NCBI RefSeq assembly: GCF_022410515.1
Contig: NZ_JACSDI010000009.1
Span: 62,001-126,000, forward strand
Length of the DNA: 64,000 nucleotides
Origin: Shewanella cutis
GTDB lineage: Bacteria; Pseudomonadota; Gammaproteobacteria; Enterobacterales; Shewanellaceae
Reading direction: 5' to 3'
Shown here: piece after piece, positions 58,148 through 64,000 of the stretch
Numbering within the stretch: position 1 is the first letter of the stretch
How the letters are laid out: the number at the start of each line of letters is the position of its first letter
The notes under the pieces: generated by a model
The model's input: only the letters and a program-made list of their open reading frames with translations
Told to the model about the DNA's origin: nothing
Database searches by the model: none
Program-made: the position numbers and the translations under genes

Positions 58148-59430
58148 ACTGTTTCTCCAGTTGGCACTTTAGGCGCCAAGAGTGTAAAACGAATTTGCGC
58201 CACTGTGCCCCCTTGTGGATGGTTGGCAAGGATTAGTTCTGCACCCAAACGTTCCAAGCTGGCATGGCTGAGGAGCAAGGCCACGCCTAAGCCTTTAGGA
58301 CTTTCGATTAATAAGGTGCCTAATTGTGGCAATAATGAAGGGGCGATACCCGCGCCATAATCACGGATCTGCAAATAAGCCAGCCCCTCGCTTGGCGAAC
58401 AATCGACGCTTATATCCACCTGCGAAGTACCTATGGTTTCGACACTGGCGCGGGCGGCATTTTCAATCAAGGCCATAATCGCGGGGGTTAAGCTCATATC
58501 GGTTAAGATCTGCCTTTCTTCTAGCAGCTTAGGCTCACAGGTTACCAACCAATTTAGCGCAGTTTGTGGCATCAATAACTGGGTTTTCTGTTTTAATCCA
58601 GCCACCAGCTCAGTGATATTTTGAGGTCGCTGACGACGGTCACGAATCGACTCAGTCGCCAAGCGCAGCTCTGCCAAAGTATGTTCACAGCGCCCCAGCG
58701 CAGTTTCCATTTCAACTAAGGTTATTGAGGGTTCTGGGGTTTCTTCCCTTAACTCATCGAGTAATAAATGCAGTGTTGAGAGTGGTGTCGCTAATTGATG
58801 GGCCATTTGCGCCGACACAGTGCCGAGCGCCACTAACTGTTCTTGTCTTAACTGACCTTCACGCATATAGGCAAGCTGCGCATCCTGACGGCGCATGCGT
58901 TTGGCGATCAGCGCCACGCTGGTGGTCAGCACTAAGGCGGAAATCACAAAATTAAACCACATGCCTAAATAGTGGGAACTCATATCCATACCATGGTGCT
59001 GCATCTGCGACTCTGGCACGGTAAAAATCATCAAGCTATAGGCAAGGGTTGATATCGCGGTCAGGCTCCAAGGGGCCCAAATGGGCAATGTGACCGCGGC
59101 TAAAGCGATGGGTAACAATAACAGCGAAATAAACGCATTGGTCGCCCCGCCCGAAAAATACAGCCAAGAAATCCAAAACAACGTATCCAGACTTAGGGCG
59201 ATAAACAGACCACGCTCTTTAGCAAACAAGGGTTTACGTAATGCTAATGTGAGCGAAAGATAGAGCACCTCCAGCACAAACACGTGCATGAGCGGCTCCA
59301 TTTGCAAACTCAGGCCAAAGGTATCGGCGGCAAACAACGTTAAACCAATTTGCAGCAATAAACCTAAGGTGCGCAGCAGCGCGACTTGGTCGGCGGCTTG
59401 CAGATTCGTTCCTAAAATCTTAACCATCAT
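58144..59430 (-). CDS. RegB/PrrB/RoxS-type sensor histidine kinase
   Basis: A 428-residue kinase with about six N-terminal transmembrane helices (residues ~15-180), a HisKA region with MAHQLATPLSTLHLLLDEL (His is the phospho-acceptor) and an HATPase domain (MALIENAARAS, IRDYGAGI). The membrane motif GGATNAF resembles the quinone-sensing GGxxNPF of RegB, with Ala for Pro. A conserved-type cysteine follows the H-box (GRCEHTLAEL). It likely senses the redox state of the quinone pool or an equivalent. It is coupled with the regulator gene downstream and the RmlD-like gene upstream (TAATG overlap). Confidence 0.87.
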   Translation of the reverse strand: MMVKILGTNLQAADQVALLRTLGLLLQIGLTLFAADTFGLSLQMEPLMHVFVLEVLYLSLTLALRKPLFAKERGLFIALSLDTLFWISWLYFSGGATNAFISLLLLPIALAAVTLPIWAPWSLTAISTLAYSLMIFTVPESQMQHHGMDMSSHYLGMWFNFVISALVLTTSVALIAKRMRRQDAQLAYMREGQLRQEQLVALGTVSAQMAHQLATPLSTLHLLLDELREETPEPSITLVEMETALGRCEHTLAELRLATESIRDRRQRPQNITELVAGLKQKTQLLMPQTALNWLVTCEPKLLEERQILTDMSLTPAIMALIENAARASVETIGTSQVDISVDCSPSEGLAYLQIRDYGAGIAPSLLPQLGTLLIESPKGLGVALLLSHASLERLGAELILANHPQGGTVAQIRFTLLAPKVPTGETV

Positions 59431-60350
59431 TATTCCTTAAGCTTGAGGCCAACAGCCGCCAGTGCAGCACTGGATTGGGCGAGTGCCTGATTAAGCCCTG
59501 CGCTAAATTCCAACTCAGAATAAATGCCCAGCGCCGCTAAACGCCCACAACTTAAGGTGCAGTTCTGCGGCCTTTTAGCGCTATCCATCGGTGTGAGTTC
59601 AGGGATTAAATGCGCGGTGTCAATCGCCAATAACTCACCTAAGCTCAGTAGCATTTGGTACTTAGTCATGGTTTGCGTGGCACTAAAATGATAAATCCCT
59701 GACACATCGGCAGCATGTAACTGCCGCTGGATCAGCTTAGCGATGGCGCCAGCAATATCCGCCGTCGAGGTGGGCGAGCGAATGGCCCAAGCATCGACCC
59801 GCTGCGGCCTGCTATCTAACAATTGATTGATTAACACTAATACCGCAGATTCGCTCAGTTGAGTCACTTCGCCGTAGAGGATAGGTAAACGTAATACCGC
59901 AAAACGGCTGTCGGCATTCAGCACACAGGTTTCGCCCTGTAATTTAGACTCACCATAAAAGTTGACTGGATTGGGCGCGGCATCTTCGGCATAGGGCGGC
60001 GTAGTGCCATCAAACACATAGTCGGTTGAGATATACAGCAGCCAAGCGCCATGCTGTTTAGCGGCCTTAGCGAGGGTTTGGCTAGCACTAAGATTCAGCG
60101 CCAAAGCATGCTCAGGCGAGCGCTCGGACACATCGGGGCGACGCTCAGCGGCGCAGTGCACGATAACCTCTGGGCGTTCGTGGGCAATAAAGGTTTCTAC
60201 CGCAATCGCTTGGGTTAAATCGAGTTTATGGATATTCGCTTCGGCGCGGCTAAAGCCGGTGGCAATCACCTTATGCCCTACGGCAGTTAACTGTTTAACA
60301 ACCGCCCTGCCGAGCAATCCGGTTGCTCCCGTCACCATGATATTTGCCAT
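59430..60350 (-). CDS. RmlD/MAT2B-like NAD(P)-binding sugar-nucleotide reductase family protein
   Basis: A 306-residue extended SDR. Landmarks are MVTGATGLLGRAVVKQL (nucleotide-binding GxxGxxG), VHCAAERRPDVSE, YISTDYVFDGTTPPY and the YGESK active site (YxxxK). The ERRPDV segment and the whole layout resemble the RmlD subfamily close to the methionine adenosyltransferase beta subunit (MAT2B). No other dTDP-rhamnose genes are nearby, so rhamnose synthesis is unlikely. It is first in a coupled operon with the RegB/RegA-like genes. Confidence 0.8.
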   Translation of the reverse strand: MANIMVTGATGLLGRAVVKQLTAVGHKVIATGFSRAEANIHKLDLTQAIAVETFIAHERPEVIVHCAAERRPDVSERSPEHALALNLSASQTLAKAAKQHGAWLLYISTDYVFDGTTPPYAEDAAPNPVNFYGESKLQGETCVLNADSRFAVLRLPILYGEVTQLSESAVLVLINQLLDSRPQRVDAWAIRSPTSTADIAGAIAKLIQRQLHAADVSGIYHFSATQTMTKYQMLLSLGELLAIDTAHLIPELTPMDSAKRPQNCTLSCGRLAALGIYSELEFSAGLNQALAQSSAALAAVGLKLKE

Positions 60351-60494
60351 ATTGCCCCAAGCTCCTTAGCCATCCATTTGGCGGATAATTCTAAAAGCTT
60401 TTCATATTCAAAGCACTTGTTTACTCTTATTTGCCTGTACTTAAGCAGACTTGGGTTTATCCCACTCGACCTGATTAACAACAAAAGGCTGAAT

Positions 60495-62378
60495 TTGACT
60501 CAAGCACTTCCTCTTATCCTTGCAGGCCCGATGCTGCGCCACTGCGATGCTTCGCACTTTACCCTCTGGTTTGTGAGCCGCGAGCCATTAACCGAATTAC
60601 AACTGACCTTAAGGGAACAAAGTTATGGGCTAGCAGAGGAAGAAGTCCATTGCATCCCACTTGGCAAGCACGCCTTTCAGTATTTGATTAGTGTGTCGCG
60701 ACCTGCATTACTTACGCCTGAAACGGCTATTCCATACCGCGTTTCGGCTAAGGGGATTGGCGATATTTTCAGTGGTGTCAACGGATTGCACTATAGCGGT
60801 GCCGACTCACCCCATGTTTACTTTTGCACCGAACTCAAACAGGTATGGCATGGCTCATGCCGCAACCCCCACCACCATAGCGAGGATGCCTTAGTCGCCG
60901 CCGATACTAAGCTAGCAACACTAATCGATGGGGATCCACAGCAGCGCCCAGCGCTGTTAATGCTCAGTGGCGATCAAGTCTATATAGATGATGTAGCTGG
61001 TCCCATGTTATGCGCCATTGGCCAAGTGATCGAAAAACTCGGCCTGCACCATGAAACCTTTCACGGCGCCACTATTGCGGGAAGCGAGGCAATCCGTTAT
61101 CAAGCCGATAGCTTGTACTTACGCCATAAAACCTTGTTGCCACGCACCGAATATCCCGCCAAAACTGCGCTTTGGCGCTGGTATGTCAACCATCCGATAT
61201 TTACCTCCTCCATCGCAGAAAACCATTTAGTTAGCCTGAGTGAAATGATCGCCCTATACCTACTCACTTGGTCGCCCGAACTATGGGAGTGGGTTGATTT
61301 ACCCAAGGATGTCGACGGTCTCTCTGCCGCCAACAAGCTGCGGTGGCAAAAAGAATGGCAAAACTTACTGGCCTTTAAAGCGGGACTCACTCAGGTTAGG
61401 CGCCTTATGGCGCATATCCCTGTGTATATGATGTTTGATGACCATGATATTACCGATGATTGGAATCTCACCGCTAAATGGGAACAAGCCGCCTACGGTC
61501 ATGCATTTTCTAAACGAATCATTGGTAATGCCTTGATTGCCTATACCTTATTCCAAGGATTAGGTAATGCACCGGATAAATTTAATGTCGAGGTTCGCCC
61601 AAAGTTAGATGCGTTTTTCAATCGCCCCGACCCTAACACTCAGGATGCCTTGATTGATCTTTTACTGACATTTGAGCAATGGCATTACAGCTTAGATACC
61701 TCACCCAAGCTGGTTGTACTCGATACTCGCACCCGCCGTTGGCGCAGTGAATCCAATCTCGCCAAACCCTCGGGCTTGATGGATTGGGAAGCCTTGATGG
61801 ATTTACAGCAGGCGCTACTTGGTCAATCTAAGGTCATTATCGTCTCGCCCGCGCCGATGTTTGGTGTCAAAGTGATTGAGGCGGTGCAACGCATGGCCAC
61901 TTTTATGGGCGCTTCGCTGCTGGTTGATGCGGAAAACTGGATGGCACATCCGGGCGCAGCCAATGCTTTGCTAAGCATCTTTATGCACCGCAAGACCCCA
62001 GAGCAATTTGTGATCCTCTCGGGGGATGTGCACTATTCCTTTGCCTATGACATCAGCATTCGCTTTCGCCGTAGTAGCCCAAAGATTTACCAAATTACCT
62101 GTAGCGGGATTAAAAACCAGTTCCCCGAAAAACTGCTGCCGCTTTTCGACAAATTCAATGGTTGGCTCTATGGCCACTTCTCGCCGCTCAACCTGTTCAC
62201 TAAGCGCAAACGGATGTCATTACGGGGCAGACGGCCTAATGGCGAACGGAGCAAGCGCTTAGTCAACCGCAGCGGCATTGGCATTTTGGTATTAGCGGAT
62301 AATGGCGAGCCCACTAAAATTGCCGTATTACATGAGGATATGAGCGAAACTCGGTTCGAACCACCAAGGCAAGAGTAG
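60495..62378 (+). CDS. PhoD-like metallophosphatase
   Basis: A protein of 627 residues (from the TTG at 60495) in the PhoD-like alkaline phosphatase D superfamily. QALPLILAGPMLRHC starts the N-terminal beta domain; metal-binding motifs follow: GSCRNPHHHSEDAL, LSGDQVYIDD, YMMFDDHDITDDWN and ILSGDVHYSFAYDI. I chose TTG 60495 because AAGG lies 6 bases before it and it begins like the family; the frame is open to a TTG at 60378 (666 residues), which would leave just 27 bp to the divergent gene. Cytoplasmic or otherwise: no signal peptide is seen. The substrate is a phosphodiester or phosphomonoester, not known further. Confidence 0.8.
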   Translation: MTQALPLILAGPMLRHCDASHFTLWFVSREPLTELQLTLREQSYGLAEEEVHCIPLGKHAFQYLISVSRPALLTPETAIPYRVSAKGIGDIFSGVNGLHYSGADSPHVYFCTELKQVWHGSCRNPHHHSEDALVAADTKLATLIDGDPQQRPALLMLSGDQVYIDDVAGPMLCAIGQVIEKLGLHHETFHGATIAGSEAIRYQADSLYLRHKTLLPRTEYPAKTALWRWYVNHPIFTSSIAENHLVSLSEMIALYLLTWSPELWEWVDLPKDVDGLSAANKLRWQKEWQNLLAFKAGLTQVRRLMAHIPVYMMFDDHDITDDWNLTAKWEQAAYGHAFSKRIIGNALIAYTLFQGLGNAPDKFNVEVRPKLDAFFNRPDPNTQDALIDLLLTFEQWHYSLDTSPKLVVLDTRTRRWRSESNLAKPSGLMDWEALMDLQQALLGQSKVIIVSPAPMFGVKVIEAVQRMATFMGASLLVDAENWMAHPGAANALLSIFMHRKTPEQFVILSGDVHYSFAYDISIRFRRSSPKIYQITCSGIKNQFPEKLLPLFDKFNGWLYGHFSPLNLFTKRKRMSLRGRRPNGERSKRLVNRSGIGILVLADNGEPTKIAVLHEDMSETRFEPPRQE

Positions 62379-62379
62379 T

Positions 62380-62757
62380 TTATTGCAACGGTTCAACACG
62401 CGCTTCAACCGCCCCTGAATGGTCAGGGGTAGTTGCGCTATCTTCTTGTGTTGTTGCGCTATCTTCTTGTTTGGGCAAACTCTGATTAAATAACGGCGAT
62501 GCTGGGGCCTTAGGTGGCGAGGAATAATCTAACATCTGATCCCAGATCCCCTTTGGTGAGGATGGAAACTCGGTTTTAGTATCAACCAGCGGCGCGACCT
62601 CTGCACTTGGTTTTTTAGGTTCGATCACCGCGCTCGCTTTACGGATCTCTGTCGTCAACTCTTGCACGTAGGGATGCTTAGCCCAGCTACCAAAATACAT
62701 GGCACCTAAGAGCACTGCGATACAGAGCAAAATTGAAACGATTGCAGATTTGGTCAT
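62380..62757 (-). CDS. Small membrane-anchored Pro/Ala-rich protein
   Basis: A 125-residue protein. One N-terminal TM helix (residues ~5-22, SAIVSILLCIAVLLGAMYF) is followed by a hydrophilic region rich in Lys, Glu, Pro and Ser, probably periplasmic. QEDSATT occurs twice in tandem (coded by a 21-bp duplication at ~62436-62477). I chose the ATG at 62757, with GAGGGAAG just upstream. No family recognised. It lies tail to tail with the PhoD-like gene, 1 bp apart. Confidence 0.6.
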   Translation of the reverse strand: MTKSAIVSILLCIAVLLGAMYFGSWAKHPYVQELTTEIRKASAVIEPKKPSAEVAPLVDTKTEFPSSPKGIWDQMLDYSSPPKAPASPLFNQSLPKQEDSATTQEDSATTPDHSGAVEARVEPLQ

Positions 62758-62904
62758 GCTATTACTTCCCTCAAACAACCAATACAAGACTCCTTACTGC
62801 TAGCGAGCGTAATTCCGTCTGTATTCTTATCATCGCTGAGAAAACCACACAATCATATTGCACTAGCCCACTTTTCTCATTGTGGCAATAATGCTTTCCG
62901 CTGA

Positions 62905-63822
62905 CTAAAGTGTTAATCCATCACATTGAATATCGTGCGTGCGACCACTGATTGGATCAACAAAACGTAATCGCTGCGCCATCAGTTGCAGTGGCCTCGC
63001 AAAATCATCCGGCCCTTTAGGTAATAAAGTCGGATAAAAGCGGTCATTTAACAATGGCATACCAAGGCTTTGCATATGAACCCGCAATTGATGAGTTTTG
63101 CCTGTAATCGGGCTTAACTCGAATAATCCAAATACCCCTTTAAACGCCACTAAGCTAATCTCAGAGTGGGTATTAGCCTCACCTTCGACTATTTTCATGG
63201 TAAAAGTGGGCTCGCTACGTTGCATCCGATTTTTCACCGTCCAATGCAATGGCAGGGTTAACTCGCCATTGGTAAGTTGTGCCAAAAGTTTAGGAGTGAG
63301 CTTAGCAATCGCTTGATAATCTTTGCGAATCGCATCATCAATAAATAATTGATGATAAATATGCCGCGTCTCTGGGCGAGTCGTCATCAGGATCACGCCC
63401 GCCGTTTCACGGTCTAATCTGTGTGCTGGAGCGATAGTGTCTATCCCAGTGCTTAAGCGCAAACGATGCACTAAACACTCATTGACATAATCACCGCTGG
63501 GGGTAACGGGCAAAAAATGCGGTTTGTAGGCCAAAATAAGATTGTCATCTTGAAACAAAATCGGCGACTCGAAGGGTACCTGTGCTTCGACGGGGACTTC
63601 ACGGTAGTAATAAGCTCTCGCCGTCGGGCGATAGGCTGTATCTAACCCAATCAAACTGCCGTCTTGCCAATGCACTTTGCCATCGAGGATCCGCTGGCGC
63701 CAAACCGCTTCGCCAATATGGGCATAATGGTCGATCAAAAAAGAAAATACAGTTGGTTTATCAACCACTTCTAAAGGAAGAACCACAAAGGAAGGTTGGG
63801 CGGCACGGGCGGTTTGAGTCAT
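62905..63822 (-). CDS. RluA-family rRNA/tRNA pseudouridine synthase
   Basis: A 305-residue enzyme converting uridine to pseudouridine in structured RNA. The catalytic motif HRLDRETAGVIL carries the Asp nucleophile (LDRET), preceded by YKPHFLPVTPSGDYVNECLVHRLR and followed by GKTHQLRVHMQSLGMPLLND near the end. An N-terminal S4-like region is not obvious. The subtype (RluA, RluC or TruC-like) cannot be fixed by eye. I chose the ATG at 63822 (MTQTAR); a TTG at 63840 would add six residues. Confidence 0.85.
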   Translation of the reverse strand: MTQTARAAQPSFVVLPLEVVDKPTVFSFLIDHYAHIGEAVWRQRILDGKVHWQDGSLIGLDTAYRPTARAYYYREVPVEAQVPFESPILFQDDNLILAYKPHFLPVTPSGDYVNECLVHRLRLSTGIDTIAPAHRLDRETAGVILMTTRPETRHIYHQLFIDDAIRKDYQAIAKLTPKLLAQLTNGELTLPLHWTVKNRMQRSEPTFTMKIVEGEANTHSEISLVAFKGVFGLFELSPITGKTHQLRVHMQSLGMPLLNDRFYPTLLPKGPDDFARPLQLMAQRLRFVDPISGRTHDIQCDGLTL

Positions 63823-63874
63823 AGAAACAACTAGCGGCAATAGTGAGCCGCTATTTTAGCCTCGGTGTGGTTTT

Positions 63875-64000
63875 TCAGTCCACATGGGACTTGATGAGTT
63901 GTAAAACAAAGTCCATGGTTTTGTGGCAGTCAGGTTGATTCACTAGCACCAGCTTATCGCGGTTATACATGGGCAGCACTTCTAACCAACGCTGGCTCAC
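63875..64000 (-). CDS. Unidentified protein, C-terminal fragment
   Basis: The frame is open from the window's end and stops at 63875 on the minus strand, giving 41 residues ending LQLIKSHVD. Sequence such as WLEVLPMYNRDKLVLVNQPDCHKTMDF is compatible with a soluble protein. There is too little to recognise a family. Confidence 0.55.
   Translation of the reverse strand: MSQRWLEVLPMYNRDKLVLVNQPDCHKTMDFVLQLIKSHVD

Overview
The window is chromosomal DNA from a Shewanella, most likely close to the S. oneidensis group. The evidence is the family content and gene order as I remember it from that genus: udp, an octaheme tetrathionate reductase cluster, a type I secretion operon with a giant VCBS protein, an Old Yellow Enzyme/LysR pair, a TtrS/TtrR-like pair, hslVU and a RegB/RegA-like pair. 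No database was consulted. Most genes have the moderate GC content usual for Shewanella. The exceptions are the middle of the giant adhesin gene, which is very GC-rich, and an AT-rich TIR-like gene near 53 kb.

Region by region: (1) 1-7.6 kb holds the end of a Tsx/OmpK-type nucleoside porin, uridine phosphorylase, a small DUF465 protein behind a near-consensus CRP site, an ornithine/lysine decarboxylase-like enzyme, a secreted thioredoxin-like protein, a Sel1-repeat protein and a divergent LysR/SDR pair. (2) 8.1-11.8 kb is an anaerobic respiration cluster: monoheme cytochrome c, beta-barrel outer-membrane protein and octaheme tetrathionate reductase. (3) 12.0-37.8 kb has a CSS-EAL c-di-GMP phosphodiesterase divergent from a four-gene type I secretion operon. 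That operon encodes two different ABC exporter subunits, an HlyD adaptor and one 18,960-bp gene for a 6319-residue VCBS/cadherin-like surface protein. (4) 37.9-45.8 kb has a molybdate/sulfate transporter, a coupled operon of polysaccharide deacetylase, SnoaL-like protein and Old Yellow Enzyme with a divergent LysR, then a divergent TtrS/TtrR (or ThsS/ThsR)-type two-component pair. (5) 46.2-51.2 kb has a pilin-like protein, a MITE-like element, a FliB-type methylase, hslVU behind a sigma-32-type promoter, and a DUF971 protein. (6) 51.2-54.5 kb is an accessory islet: a DMP19/DUF4375 protein and a TIR-like protein, separated and flanked by three copies of a hairpin-rich repeat. (7) 54.7-64 kb has an Fe-S photolyase plus SDR, a hypothetical protein, a RegB/RegA-like pair with an RmlD/MAT2B-like gene, a PhoD-like phosphatase, a small membrane-anchored protein, an RluA-type pseudouridine synthase and one truncated gene.

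The most interesting system is the adhesin operon. Its giant gene is a mosaic: 5' and 3' ends with Shewanella-like composition enclose about 16 kb of GC-rich repeats, suggesting import or exchange of the repeat core. Inside that core an unrecognised domain of about 120-135 residues recurs four times, alongside four galactose-binding-like modules and one LamG/pentraxin-like module. The paired exporter has a non-canonical Walker A in one subunit and non-canonical signature motifs in both. I saw no RTX nonapeptide repeats, no LapG-type cleavage site and no TolC-like gene nearby. The second candidate is the orphan TIR-like gene in the repeat-bounded islet.
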